Shown here piece after piece: positions 23,177 through 35,860 of a stretch of DNA of 64,000 nt; positions within the stretch are counted from its first letter, which is position 1, and each line of letters opens with the position of its first letter. The translations under genes were made by a program, and so were the position numbers. Source of the DNA: Dasyornis broadbenti (lineage: Eukaryota; Chordata; Aves; Passeriformes; Dasyornithidae); NCBI GenBank assembly GCA_013397935.1, contig VZRN01004257.1, positions 750,087 through 814,086 of the forward strand. Direction: 5' to 3'. The notes below the pieces were generated by a model. The model was given only the letters and a program-made list of their open reading frames with translations. It searched no databases and was not told where the DNA came from.

Positions 23177-25100
23177 CAGTACAAAATCTAGGGCTTGCTT
23201 TCTGAGGGACTGGAAGACACCAAGGGAGAAACTGCAGACCCTCAGAGCTGGAGCAGGATGAATCTGACTGCATTTCATTCCTCTATTGTTTAACTTTAGG
23301 TGACTAAATTGATGCTGCAATCATGCAATATGTGTGGCAGGAAAGCTGACACCGCTAACTGCACTTTAGATTTTCCAGTGTAACAGTTTGGTTACGCTGA
23401 GCTTGGTCCCAGTGGTGAGATTCAGGCCCTGGAGACACCCTGTGAAATGGTTTGCTGTACACACAAAGAATGCTGTCAGGTTGGGTTATTACTGTTCTGT
23501 GGTGTTTAATTATTGTGTTAGCATGAAAACTGCTCAAATTGTTTCCTAGAGTGAGTCAAGACAGCTGCCCAAGTAACATCACCCTTACATTTCACCAAGC
23601 CGTCATAATAAAATTGCCTCGCCCTTAAAAGAGTAGTGAAGTTTAACTTTCAGAGAAGAAAAGCACAGGTTCCAAACGGGACAGGGTTTGGTGCTGCTAA
23701 GTGGATTACACCTCTGTCAGGGTGCTCCACATTTTACAGACACGAATCTGAATTTAACACACGGCCTCAGCCCCAGGCCACGGTCCTGTCTGAATTATTC
23801 CAGACTTGTACGTGGAAAGCTGTGCTCCAAACACGAATCCAATTACCAGCTGCAGTCAGGCGATTGAATGGCTACAGAAGAAATAATCTGAGACACTGCA
23901 GGGTGGGAGGGGAGAGAAGCAGGGGGAGGAGCGGGGAGAGGACTGTGATTTGTGCGGTGATCAAGAGGAGAAGGTCAATTGTAACAGAGCAGGGTGGTTC
24001 AGAAGACAAAGCTAATGCAGGATGCCTTCCACTCTGCTGAGGGGTGCTATCAATAGATCTGCTGCTTTCACTACTAAAGATGTCGCCACCTGACACGATG
24101 GATATGGGCAGGGGAAGAAGGGCTTTCGGTGGATCAGGTGATTGAAACCTAGACTGCAGAGGAGCAATTAGCAATCGCCAAGCTGATGACCTGTACAGGA
24201 ATTTAAGTACATGAAGGGAGGAATGGAGAAGGTGCAGCAGTGCACACACACAGGCAGCTGGTTCTGATGGACGACACTGAAGGGGCTTTTCTGCCTCTTT
24301 TCTACAACTGTGAGCTCCTGAATAGAAACCCCCAAAATGCCCATTGTCCCCAGAAAGCACATGGGTTTGTTAACAGCTTTGTTGAAGTTTAAGCAGCCTG
24401 CACTCTGCTTTTCCAGAGGCAGCAGGGCTAGAAATGAACACCCATTGATCAGCCTTTGTATGGTGACTGTGACTGCTCAGAGCCTGGTTTGAAGTGCCTG
24501 CTGTGTCAGAGCACCCGTGCACCCATTAAACATTTCAGCTGCTCATTTACTGACAGCAGCCCGGGCAGCTGACACCCACATTCCTCGAAAATTGCTTACT
24601 TTTATCCCTTCTTCATCCCACAAGATGAGGCCTTTTGAAAAATCTGAGGGCATGTTTTCTGCTCGGATTGCAAAACATGAGTTAAGCCTTCAAGTGCATT
24701 CCCCCAGCCTGCAATCAGCCTATAAATCAGGAAGAAAAACCAGGTTTGGATACTTATGTTTGTTTTATTGCTGTTTGCGTAGTGGTATGTGTGATTCTTG
24801 AGATATGGCAAATGAGCTAATGCTTTCATCAGTTTGAAATACTGGCTCTTATCAATTACAAGAATTGATAGTCACAAAGCTTCTGGAATATTGAGTTTAT
24901 GGTTGAAAGAAATGCTATGGATTTCTTCAACTGTTTCTGAGATTTTAACTGTGCCTTTCATAATAGAAGGTGCTGAGCTCCAGCTTTTGAGGAGAACATA
25001 CAAAAACCTGCAGGCCTTGTCGGAAACGTCTACTATTTCATTTAAAAAAAAAACAAAACCAAAAAACCAACAACCCAGCTTTCAAAAAATTGGAGCATCA
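23177..25100. other. Non-coding stretch, no gene recognised
   Basis: The purine-rich segment 23901-23936 has five G runs of three or more, but one loop is nine bases, so it is only a relaxed quadruplex candidate. Minus-strand frames to 162 codons (23872-24360) run over this purine-rich DNA and look compositional. There is no recognised gene or transposon. Confidence 0.5.
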
Positions 25101-25109
25101 GAAGTTATG

Positions 25110-25420
25110 ACGAGATGTCAGGAGCTATTTATTCCATAAAAGCGTATGGTGTTAATGTGTCCATCAGTTCTGATAAATCCATCAGGGCTTAATCTGTTGT
25201 GCTCAGTGTGGTAACAGGACAAGGAGCAGCCATCTGCTTACGGTATTTGATTGCTGTTTCTTCGCACAAATACACTCCTGCTTCCAGCACTTAGCAGGGA
25301 TTAGCTGTAACTTATGGAGCTCGCCGCGGCGCTCCCACTGAGTAATTGCTGGAGAAAGCAATCGCCAGAGCATCTGAACACGGGGGCAAATGGTTAGCGA
25401 CTACATTTGTGACAAGTTTA
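25110..25420. promoter_or_regulatory. Candidate conserved enhancer with bicoid-type site
   Basis: This is a repeat-free block with GGGATTA at 25297-25303 (OTX/PITX-type core), GTAATTGC near 25342, a small CpG cluster around 25321-25331 (CGCCGCGGCGC), and TAAT-type words. The balanced composition without simple repeats resembles vertebrate enhancers. Conservation is untested. Confidence 0.25.
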
Positions 25421-25596
25421 AGGGCTAACAGATCTCCCCCCACACGCGTGCCATAAGGGAAAGAAGGAAGGGCAGAGCACAATCTGTAAAGGACAGGGAT
25501 GTCTGGTACAGATATTTTCCAAAGCCTGCTCTGCAGAAGCTTGAAAAGCCTGATTTCCTATCCCTCCAAGCCCCCGAGGCAAAACAGTCCTTGATT

Positions 25597-25619
25597 AAAA
25601 AAAAAAAGGGGGGGGGGGG
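25597..25619. repeat. A11/G12 double homopolymer
   Basis: Eleven A are followed directly by twelve G. Such junctions are prone to sequencing error and polymorphism. The frame crossing it reads as homopolymer residues. Confidence 0.85.
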
Positions 25620-25620
25620 A

Positions 25621-27540
25621 GTTTTAATTGCTCTTTCTCTCACATTCGTAGCTCAATAATTTATTTTTCCAGTAGTTGCACAGGATCAGGGTTGGGGGCT
25701 TTATGCTTTGACTCCCCTCATCAAGCAGTGGCGGGGACTGAGGCACAGGCATGACAAAAGCTTCTGTCCCCCTGCTTTAACTGATTGTTTCATTTTATTT
25801 AGTGTGTTAAAAGGAGCTGGTTCTCCAAAGCCTGTCTCGAAATTACTGCTTTGGAGAGACCTTCTCCCAAAACTGAACCTTCCTGCATCCCTACCCTGTC
25901 TTTGAACTTCACTCACCCAAGTGTTTGTTTATAGAGGGGCGGATTAAACGTGCAGTGAGGGAGAGATGATTTAGCAGCACAGACTAAGATGTTCTGAACA
26001 GCTCCAAGCACCAGTTTCGTCCTGTTTTAAGTACTTAAGGGGATTTGAGGTTTTCTTAGAACTACTTATGGTATTTTGAGCAATTTTCTTTTTGATGAGC
26101 TGTAGCTATTACCCTTCTCCTTTCGTATCATTTTATTACCTTCTCTCCCTCTGACCCAAGACCCCAACTCTCCTCTTTTCCCTACTTCCTCTCACTCTAA
26201 GGGGGAATTAAAATGAAACTTCATATTGCCTCCACTGGGCTTTCCTCCAAAAAGAAAAGGCTCAACTGTGACTTTAGAGCTGCACTGGCCTGACACAGAA
26301 ATTACTCTATCTGAAATTATGTAGCTTTCTGAAGTTCTTTAGAACATGTGAGAGATTCTCCACGTCCTACAGCTAAGGTGAGTGTATTTTGCCTGCCCTG
26401 ATAATGGCCAGCAGTACTTCAGGATTGTGCTCTGTGGTCACTTACGCAGAGACTTCTCTTCCTGGGGCAGGAATAACACAGGTCAGCCAAATATCAGGGC
26501 TCGTGGAGCCACAGATATTTTCCAGGGGGCTTTTTGAGCAGCAAAACCCGTCATTGTGCAGTTCTGCCCGTGCAGAGTGACCTTGAACACGGTGGTGAAG
26601 ATTTTTCCTGGTGCTCTTGGGCTGTGTGGCGAGAGCACCCCTTACCAAATCTGGGTGACTGGCCGAGAAAGGAAAGACGTTTTTACATAGCTGCAAACGA
26701 AGATTTTAATTATTTTTTTTTGTAAACAGGTGAAAGTGCCAAATGTTCCTCTGAAAATTCCAGAGCATACCCTCCTTAACAACAGACAACGCTGCCCGAA
26801 GCAGCTGACTGTGTACTGAACCCTGAGCAACCCTGATCCAAGCTGCTCCTGAGGCTTTGCCCCGAGTAGGGCTGGGACAGAGGGGTTTGGGGGCCGGGCA
26901 GCAGATCCCAGGATGGCAGGAGAAAGGCAGCACACGCTCAGACTGGGAAAAAAGAAAGCATGAAGTGTTGCAGTGAGTCTTGCCGTACACAAATAGATGG
27001 AGTTTTTCAAAACAGAGGAAACATTTGTGATTTCCAGTTCAGAGGAATTTTCTCTGGCAGCTCCTCTGTAGCCAGACAAGACCTTGTGTGTGGGGGACAG
27101 TCTCTGTGGGGGGATGTCTCTGCCTGGGGTTGGCCTGCCCAACTCTTCCCTCTCTTCCTTCAAAAATGCAAGAACCGCTGCTTTTCGGAACGGGGCATTT
27201 CAAAATGATGAGGTAAAAACAAGCAGGAAAAAGACAGAAAGAAAAATGAGAGATGTAAACCACACTTTCCCTTTCTTGTTTTGTCTTCTCCTGGAAGGGT
27301 TTGTGATCCCAGTTCTCACTCTGCCTTCTGGTCAGCCCTTTTCATTCCAAGTGGAATTGTGGTGGGATAATTTTCTTTCCATGCCATGACTTGTTGCAGG
27401 ACTAATTACATCTTTGCTTGAGGAGCTGGAGCCACCAATACAGAGTGATTGTGTTGTTCTCTACCTTGAATGAGAAGTGGTGACTTTTGTTCGCTGCTGC
27501 TGTTGACTGGATTTGTGCCAAAGTCATACAGCAAATGAAA
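25621..27540. other. Non-coding stretch, no gene recognised
   Basis: Several overlapping frames on both strands, up to 173 codons on the minus strand at 26642-27163, sit in GC-moderate DNA. None shows a domain I recognise, and the opposing frames overlap heavily, so I do not call a gene. There are no clear mobile elements. Confidence 0.45.
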
Positions 27541-28190
27541 TATTATATATCTCCCATATAACCCTGGCTAATTTAGATCAAAAGTAATTGCTTCTGGAGT
27601 AATTGATTTACGTCTATAGCCAATATTTCTGCGTGTCTTTTGTTGTTTTAATTATCTAATGATCTGATTGTGCAAGCAATACAGGATAAAGGCTTCACGT
27701 TTATTTCATTTTGCATCGCAGAAAGTCAACAATTTGAAAAAGAGAGGTTTGCAGTCCAAATTGCATAGGACCTTTTAACCTGGACATTTCTTTGACCTGC
27801 ACAGCTCAACAGTTGTGATATTTTTATGTACAAGCGTTACTTGTAAGAAACATCCTGTATTGTGTTGCAAGTAAATACTTAATTCCCTGATTTTCACACA
27901 ATGATCGCATTCCCCCTAAGCGATTCCTTTTTGTCAAGGAATAAAGCTGTAGCTTATTTTATTAACCAAGACTGAGAAAAGACTGCCTGGAGTTTTTTGT
28001 TGCGTTATTTCCTTTCTTTCTTTTCCCTAGGAATCCCATGATTTGATGTTGTTGGACTGTGCCTGCTTCTGAAGGCTGATTACAGCATTTGAGGACATGG
28101 GATGCAATCAGTCCTTAGCTAATTACTTGAGCTAGTTCATTATTAATTTGCAATGCAACCTCTTCCAATTTAGCAAGTCCCTGTCTATGC
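27540..28190. promoter_or_regulatory. Candidate conserved enhancer block, about 650 bp
   Basis: This is long repeat-free sequence with many homeodomain-type cores: TTTTAATTATCTAATGATC at about 27646-27664, CTAATTAC at 28119-28126 and TTATTAATTTG near 28140-28150. TGCAATGCAA-like words are also present. It lacks CpG and long open frames and looks like a cluster of conserved non-coding elements. No sequence feature proves this, and other species must be compared. Confidence 0.3.
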
Positions 28191-29130
28191 CATGCCAATG
28201 ACAGTGAAAAATGAAGCAGAAAGGGCCGAGGAGCTCTGGAAGGATTGGAGATGATGTTACGGTTTTGTTCCTTCATTGCTGGCTGAGGTTCTGTCTGGGG
28301 AAAGCTGGGGAAATACAGAGCGGGCCTGGACGGTGGGAATCCGACTGCAGGGTTGGGAATCCCTCACTCACCAGAAATTGTGCCAATCTGAAGATGAGAG
28401 GGAAAAACATTGATAATGCCTTTGTGGAAACCAGTCAGAACGAGACCAGAAATCCGTGGCATGTAGGAATCGAGGATGGGAAAGAGGAGAGTTGGGATGA
28501 GAGAAGGGTAGGGCTGATACCAAAAAAAATTATGAAATATATGAACAGAAAGCAAAGTGCTGTGCTATCAAAAGGTTTGAAGAGGGTACCTCAAGCACCT
28601 TGTCAATAACCTCACGTGAAATAATCTAAATTCTCGCTATGTCAGAATTCATTGTAATTAATCAAACGTCTCTGGAAGCAATTTGCAAGGAATTTGCTCC
28701 CACCAATATCCTAAATAATCCTTCTTATGCTGCTGCAAGGGGAGAATGAGAATAGAATGCTGAGAATTCTGCACCATTAGAGGATGTTTGAGGTTGTCAG
28801 AGTCACCGAATTTCTTCAGATTCTTCCAGACTGTGTTTTTGTTAAATAGGAGATTTGGTATCTTTCCCTCCGTGCCCTTCTCCCTGTCTCTCACATGCTG
28901 CAGGATTTTTGCTGTTTACACCAATATTGGACCTTTCAGAATGGCCCTGTGCAGGTTTCCCAGAGATGCTACAGAGCTTTGCTGTTATTTAATTCCTTTG
29001 GCCTTTCCAGTAGCTGCTTGTGAGTTACTTTGCAACCACCAGAACGTCTTCCTTTAACCAGTGTAGTGCCCCTGCCTGATGATTACGACCATATTGTCAC
29101 TTATTACATGAATGTCGAATTAACCACAGT
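28191..29130. other. Non-coding stretch, no gene recognised
   Basis: The 132-codon frame at 28211-28609 has no recognisable domain and is opposed by a minus-strand frame. The rest is unique sequence. Confidence 0.5.
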
Positions 29131-29134
29131 TTTA

Positions 29135-29167
29135 ATTATTATTATTATTATTATTGCTATTATTATT
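29135..29167. repeat. (ATT)n microsatellite
   Basis: Seven ATT units, one GCT interruption, then three more ATT units. It is a trinucleotide microsatellite, probably length-variable. Confidence 0.95.
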
Positions 29168-30755
29168 TTGGTAAACATTAAGTTTTTGTGCTGTTTTCCA
29201 CTGCTGTATATGGTAGATAATTTTTTATGATCGTTGCAAACTGCTTCTGCGGCCGTAAAATCCGTGCAACGTGGAGTTTGAAAGAGAGTCAAGTAATGCT
29301 TTAAAAAAAAGTTATTCTCATTTTATAGTCATTTGCTAGGTAATCAATCTAAAGGTCTTCTTTACTGCCCTTTAAATGTGTAGGTGTCATTCCTGTAAGC
29401 ACTAATAGGATTTACATTTCCTGTTCACTAGAGACCATATTCTTTCATTTGCTTCTCATTTTTTTGATACAGAGGTAACAGGAATCTGGTGTAGAGTAAA
29501 ATATTACAGCATATTTGCAAATATTGTCAATATTTCATCTTTCCAACTTTGCCTTCAAATTTATCCTGGTCAGGGAAGCATAAAAATATAATAGGAAAGT
29601 TTTAATCACACATCTTTCCTGATAACATGGTTCCCTCCCTAAGTTCTGTTTCATAACTCATTCATTCAGAGGGACGTAAATCTGACTCTCACTATTGTGT
29701 ACCCACCCCAGCGTAAAAGACTCAGTGGATTAAAATTCTGCAGTGGGAGCTCAGGGTCATCCCAGAGCAGCCACCCAGGTAAATTAGGAGCTGGCAAATG
29801 AAGAGGAAGGGTGGGGCAGGTGGCACCCAGAGAACGGTGGGCAAGCAAAGAACTGCGATCTAAACCCAAACGCCTGTGGGCACTCTGAAAACAAAACCCC
29901 AGAAGTTTCAAGAAGAAAAAAATTTGGAACACATTCTTAAAAATCCTGGGTTAAAGAGAATTGGTTTCCCCCTCCAGCAAGTGGGCGTGTTGTTCGTGTC
30001 TCTGCTGTCTTGCACTCGAGCCGAAATCGGCCCTGACATCCTGAGGCTACTGTAGCATCTAGACTTTAGAACTTGAAACAAAAAAGCGCAAAGTCATGTC
30101 TTAGCCGTGTTTTTCTGTAGTGGGGAAAAGCTTTCCTGAGGCAGGTTGAACTTTAGCAGACATTTGGGATCGTGTGTGTGGGAGTGAACAGCAAAGTGAG
30201 CTTAGGTGCTATTAAAATTGTACAACGTTGGAACTTCAGCAGCTCCATCACAAATGAAATGCCAACAACTGCGGAGATTTCTACAAACTATTTAGTAAAA
30301 TACGCTTGCAGTCTTCATCAGAACCTAGAACACAAATTCAAGGAAAGCCATAACAATTTTGTCGGCTAACAATTCCACAGTCATTTTCAGGCACTTTTAC
30401 TCGATATCATAAACGGTTATTTAAGAGTAGCTTGCTTTCCTTTAGGTGCACAGCAGAAAAAAAAAAAAGAGAATGCCTTTGCTAGCTGGCTTTCCATCCT
30501 TGCCTCATTGCCTCAGAGCTTGACTGATCATTTCTTTCATCAGAGGTCATCTGTGCCTCTAAAAATGAAACCTGTGTGGCCGCTGTTTGTTCAGTTGTTG
30601 CATATTAGCTCCTCAGTGGTTAAAAAGATCTGAACAAATAAGAGGGCTTACCCTACATTATATTACCCTTTATTAGTAGGAAATTGAAGTCTAGAGATTA
30701 TTATTAAACTTCAGCCACTGAAGGCTCCCCATACTCAGATAAAGACCCCTCAAGC
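29168..30755. other. Non-coding stretch, no gene recognised
   Basis: This is AT-rich unique sequence with an A12 run at about 30459-30470. No exon, RNA gene or transposon is recognised. Confidence 0.5.
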
Positions 30756-30759
30756 TGAC

Positions 30760-30870
30760 CCTTGATCAAGCTGCATTAGGAGGGTTTTACCCTCATTCCT
30801 AATTAAATAAACAGCGCTGATGGTATTATTCTTCCTCAGAGGCATTCCGTGACATCAGCGCTCCGTGGCA
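30760..30870. promoter_or_regulatory. Candidate regulatory block with perfect inverted repeat
   Basis: AGCGCTGATG at 30813-30822 is the exact reverse complement of CATCAGCGCT at 30853-30862, with a 30-base spacer. A TAATTA core lies at 30800-30805. The inverted words could be paired protein sites or a weak stem. A few 10-bp inverted repeats at such spacing are expected by chance in 64 kb. Confidence 0.2.
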
Positions 30871-33800
30871 CCCAGGGACAAAAGGAGTCAGGTTCCTTTT
30901 GGAGGCTCGGTGGTGGATTAAGGGCCTGACATGGGCCGTCCTGCCCTCTTGTGTTTCACACACGGGTGTATCGTGTGTCACAGGGCTTCTCACTGGAGTT
31001 TGGGCAGAATATGGACGAGGTTTCTGATAAAACAGAAACTTTGTGGATTTTTGCTTTCCAAATGGGAGAGAGGCGATTTATTTTCTGCCTTGGTGTGCCA
31101 GGAAATACTGAAGGAAAGAGCTTGATGAGTCTGAGAAGCACAGACATCTAAAAGGAGGATATTTGGGTAACTTTGGTGCCTTTCCACTGCTTAACTCAGA
31201 TTTTTACTAACAATGTGCTTTTACAGACACATTTCTTCACTTCAAAGTAGGAATAAAGTTTAGGTAAAGAACTCTTTAATTTTTCCAGTGTTTCATATGG
31301 AAATTCCAATTGAAGGGCAAAATCTCTCTGCCAATGTCACCTAAAAGTAAATAAATTCCAAGCAGAGTATTTATTATTTTCTGGGAAAGCAGTCATCTCT
31401 CCTTTAAAAAGTTCGAGTTCACTGGAAACAAAACAGAGATGGATCTGCGGTTTATTTTGTTTTTCTGATTTTGTCTGTGTGAAGGAAGTCCTGAGGTTTA
31501 CACAGAGCTGTGGTGAGATCAAAAGGTCCAACCTGGATAACAGAAATTCTTGTCACTCAGGATGACATAAAGGATCGCCTCATCACTGTGCCACCGACTC
31601 CACGGCCTTCCAGCCCTGAGTATGGAGAACATATGAGCAGGAGCCAGAAAAACCAAAATAAATAATCAACTTTTCTTCCCAATGTTATTGAATTTGGGCT
31701 TTTTTTAGCTTAGGTACAGTGTGCTCTTGGGGAAAACACGTGGGTCAGGGCCTTGGTTCTCCAATGAATAAAGGCCTTAAAACTTCAGCTTCAAGAAGAA
31801 ATAAGGAGAAACTGAAAAGAAAAAAAAAATTATAATTTAGCTAATGAAGAAGCTACCATTACTTATTTTTGTTAAGTTGTTTCACAAATCAAATGTCTGA
31901 TGACTTAAGTGAATCGTGTTTGAATTAGAACATTTTCAAATTTAAAAACTATCCAATTGTGAAAATTTCTAGCAATGAAAAAATCAGCTTCCAGTTTTTG
32001 GCAATTTGCTCCTGTTGCTAGTTATCATCACCATCAAATAATTTGTTGCACCTTTTACCCCCCACCCGTTACTTCTTTTTTGTGCAACAGGCTTCACTAA
32101 TTACTTTTCTTACACTTTTAAAGTAATTAATTAATGGACATCCTCATCAGTAGGGTGCCATCCTGCACCAGGCTCACAGGGAAATGTCACCATGTCCCTG
32201 CAGGTTGTCACTCAAGGATTTTCACCCAGCACTGTCACAACTGCCTGCGTGTCCTGTGTTTTCCTCTTTTCCATTGCTGTGAGACCCGTCCCAACACCTG
32301 CTCTTGCAACAATCCATGCTAAGAAAGAGGGCAGACGCTCCCTGCCTGCTCTCCCTCTTCCAGAATCTGTATTTTATCAGCCTTTCAATTTAAAGGATCA
32401 CAAAACGTAATTTTCAAAGCAGCTGGCACCGCTTAGAAGTCGTAACGTTTGAAACTTCTCTGTGAAAGATGGATTTGTTGAAAAATTACCAACAATCTGT
32501 AAATCTTTGTAAAACCGAGATCAATTCTGAAGCAACGCTGTTTATTTTATTGCTCATCTGTGTCACGGTAGCTCTTGATGGCACAGAAACCTGAAGTACC
32601 AGACAAATACTGTTTGTCAAACCCTATCAATTCCAAGCAGTGTTTGCAAAATTTGTTTTTCTGAAGTGCCTTCTACTAGAAAATGAAATCTTGTGAAAAG
32701 TAAAACATTTTCAGAAAATTTAACTATGAGAGGGGGTTTTTGTGTTGGTTTTTTTGTTTTTTTTTTTAGGAGAATGGCTAAAATCAGTAAGCTTGAAATT
32801 TTTTTTTTTAATATTTCTGTAATCTTTTTTTTTCTTACTGTTTTTATAATACGTAGCTTTATTAAAGCATAAAAATTGAATGAGGAGGTTTCAATTTCAT
32901 AAAAGCTAAATTTTTATCTCTTCTAAATGCCTTTTTAATTGTTTGTTTGGATTTCCATTTTGCAACAGAAAGTTCTAAAAATTGCAGAAAATGCCATTCT
33001 TGGAAGTCTTCATTCTCTTGCACTGCTGTCACCTGCACTTCCTCGGAGACAAAATGAGCTTTTTTCAATTTTCATTTGTTCATTCATCTTTCTGTTTTCT
33101 CCTTGTTCTTCTAGGATATTGACTTCCACAGAAGAATCGGCGCTCATTCCTCGATAATGGCCAAAACGTGGCATCTGAGATACCGCTGCGATGATTTCTC
33201 TGAGTTGGCAACTCTGAAAGTTGTCCTTTGAGCAGCAGCTGTCACAATCAGTGATAAAAGTGACACGGGGCAGGAAAACACCTTCTCCAGAGGCATCACA
33301 CTCAAGCAAGGATCAGCAGTGTATAGTTTTTCTAACTTAAAACCAAGCCCGTGGATTACGTCAGACGAGGACATAAATCCTTGCTGCGTGCATTGTGTGT
33401 CACAAAATAATGCCACGCAGTTTCTACTGACATCACATAAATGTCAGACTCTGCCACAGTGCAGGAAACGAGTGGCCTTGTCCCAGGGCAGCCTGAATTT
33501 TTAATTTTTTTCCTCTCTTTGTCAGAGAAGCAAACCCCCCGCTCCGGGTGACCTTGCAGCCCGAGTGGAATGCGCGTGTAGGACGCATCCCGCATTCCGG
33601 TGCTGAGAAATTCGGTGCCCTCTGTGTAAATCTCTGCTTGACATGCAGCTGCACTGAGAGCTGGTGTGACTGATGAAACGTTGTGAAGCCGGAATGAATC
33701 ATAACAAGGCAGTTATAAGGGACGGGAGAGCGTAAATAAATCAAAGCAGAGATATCAAAGCGATCTTTTAACAGTAGCAGTTCATAGGAAGTGAAGGAGG

Positions 33801-34440
33801 TGGGGAGCACTGCTGGCATGGTATTTCTGAGTTTTCTGCGTGTCAGTTGTTAAGCTGTCCTCCAAGAAATCCTCAGGTGTTAGCGTGTGCTCTTTGAAAG
33901 AGCTCAGCAATGCTTTTCCAGAGTATCAGTGCCACGTTCACACGTTCTGTGCAAAGCAGCGTGTGCTGTACATCTCAGGAATGGCAGAAATCTCTGTTCC
34001 TAAGATTTTCTCATGGGAGTGGTGGGGAAAGAGGAATTAAACTGTTGTGTAAAATTGGAGAGATTTTACTCAGTGTGAATAGGTTGTTGGTGTTTGGATC
34101 TGGATCCTTCAGTTTGAACCTGTCCCTAATTCAGGAGGAAGCTCACTGTGACTCTTCAGAAGTCTTTGATTTACGGTTTTGTGGTGCTTTAGGTTAAGAA
34201 CTCGTCCTTTTTAAGTGCTGTACTTGGTGTGGAAAAATGGGTAAGCACAGAAGTCCCCATGTATAGCAGTTACCTGAATACGTTTTTTTCCTCGATTGCG
34301 TATCTCAAAAGCAACAATTCCAACAACATCCTGTATCCTCACTCTGTGCTAGATCAATCACTGTCTTGCCTTTCCTTTTTAGCTGGTTCGAGAGCCTATA
34401 TTCAAATGTAGCAGACAGACTTAAAACTATGGGACTTTGC
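30871..34440. other. Non-coding stretch, no gene recognised
   Basis: T-rich low-complexity patches lie at about 32750-32768 and 32800-32832. AT-rich TAATTAATTAATG words lie near 32123-32135. Frames reach 128 codons on the minus strand (33433-33819) with no recognisable family and overlapping opposite frames. Confidence 0.5.
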
Positions 34441-34522
34441 TATAAAATCAGGTGTTTGTTGATTTATGGATAAAATATATCTATAAAATCAGGTGTTTGT
34501 TGATTTATATATAAAACATATC
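34441..34522. repeat. 41-bp tandem duplication
   Basis: Two head-to-tail copies lie at 34441-34481 and 34482-34522. The first 27 bases are identical (beginning TATAAAATCAGGTG), and a few substitutions follow in the AT-rich second half. It is a recent-looking local duplication. Confidence 0.95.
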
Positions 34523-35750
34523 TGCATGTATTTCTCCAGGCTGCATGCAGTAGGTGGTTGGAAGGAGCTTTTCAATACTGTCAATATCTTCATCAATGTT
34601 TTCTCCTTATCCTTCACATACTTTTATCCGTTTCATCCTATAATGAGATTGGCTTTTGCCATCTGTTAGTTTGAGTTTGTTCCCAGCTAAACCATTTGGG
34701 GAAAGAATTTGGATTTCCTCATCTTAGGTTTTCGGAGAAATTCAAAGAGAGAAAGTGCATTAGTTGCATTTTGGTTTATTTCTCTGCAGGGCTTTCCTTA
34801 TGATTTCTCCTTTACAGGAAATTTTCAGTGATTCCATTATAACTTTTTAGCTGTTCGGAACAATGATGAAAACAAAAAATTATAAATACAAGCGAAAGAC
34901 TTTCCAGAGAAGATGATTTAGGTTTCCTTTCCGAGATCAAATGTTGACTTTAGCCCAAGGGGCTTAAAAAGGCCCATGGATTTTATGTGACATTTTCAGG
35001 TGGGATGATTACCAAGATACTCAAATAACAGGAGAGAGGAAAGGCCTCGATGTACACACACTACACAAAAACCAAGAGTGGCTTTATGATCAAGAGGAAA
35101 CCCATGTGTTTTGAGTTACTTTAGTTGCCTGTAACAGTTTGTACATTATTGGCTTCATTTATTTATTGTGTTGGCCTCGGTGCGCTAATACTTCATAGAC
35201 CTGTAGAGTAAGTGATGATTGACAGATGTTTTAAGATTCAAGAACGTTTTCTGGCTCATGTTGATGCCTACTCAGGTGAAAGTCAAGTCAGTTAAAGCCC
35301 TGCCTTGGATGGAGTGAAGCCTGTGCTTAAATGCCTTCATGAATCATGATCTGCATAATACTCCCTCAAGGTAAACCGAACACATTCCTTATTTTTTTCC
35401 TTAGTGAAAAACGCAGATCCCCGGGCTTTGTCAGTCTGTTTCTGAGTGCCTTCTTTGACTTGTACTAAAAAAACTGCCCTGAAAATTGCCACCACTGGAA
35501 AGAGGACTGAGCAGGAATTTGTGAACAAAACAAGCAGGAGCATTAAAATGAATGACTTCCTAATGAAGTTGCTATGGAAATGTCAATAAGCAGGGATGCA
35601 AATTAAACGATCTCGCTGGCACTTTTTGTTTCTGTTGTTCCTTCCTCGCTGGGTGTGGGAAGGGATATATTCAGGATGTCTTAATGTTGCATCAGTGACT
35701 GTCACTTGGCTGTCTTATAAATGGCAATTAGATCAGTAGGTCTGCCACAG
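34523..35750. other. Non-coding stretch with a PBX/PREP-type decamer
   Basis: TGATTGACAG, the classic PBX-PREP/MEIS composite site, lies exactly at 35216-35225. It sits inside repeat-free sequence at about 35130-35330 that could be a conserved element. The rest is AT-rich, with no gene recognised. Confidence 0.4.
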
Positions 35751-35754
35751 GAGG

Positions 35755-35860
35755 GGCAATTTTCTCCCATTCTTAAAATGAGAGCTGGAAGCACAGTGGT
35801 ATCCATTGAGAAGATAAAGCACAGGGGGAAGCTCTCTGCCTGGAATCACACAGTGCTCTG
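35755..35860 (-). mobile_element. Possible MIR SINE remnant (ancient)
   Basis: On the plus strand TCTCCCATTCTTAAAATGAG, then GGAAGCACAG, and later AATCACACAG follow the order of the reverse-complemented MIR core (CCCATTTTACAGATGAGG ... GGCACAG ... GGTCACACAG). About 25 extra bases sit between the parts. The match is diverged and judged by eye. Confidence 0.35.

Noticed and set aside
23901..23936. G-rich segment as a quadruplex
   Set aside because: One loop is nine bases and the runs are irregular; it only meets relaxed rules.
23872..24360. 162-codon minus-strand frame
   Set aside because: It runs over purine-rich plus-strand DNA, which removes stops on the other strand. The Leu/Ser/Pro-rich reading is compositional.
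26642..27163. 173-codon minus-strand frame
   Set aside because: It overlaps other long frames on both strands, begins in low-information sequence and shows no domain or start context I can support.
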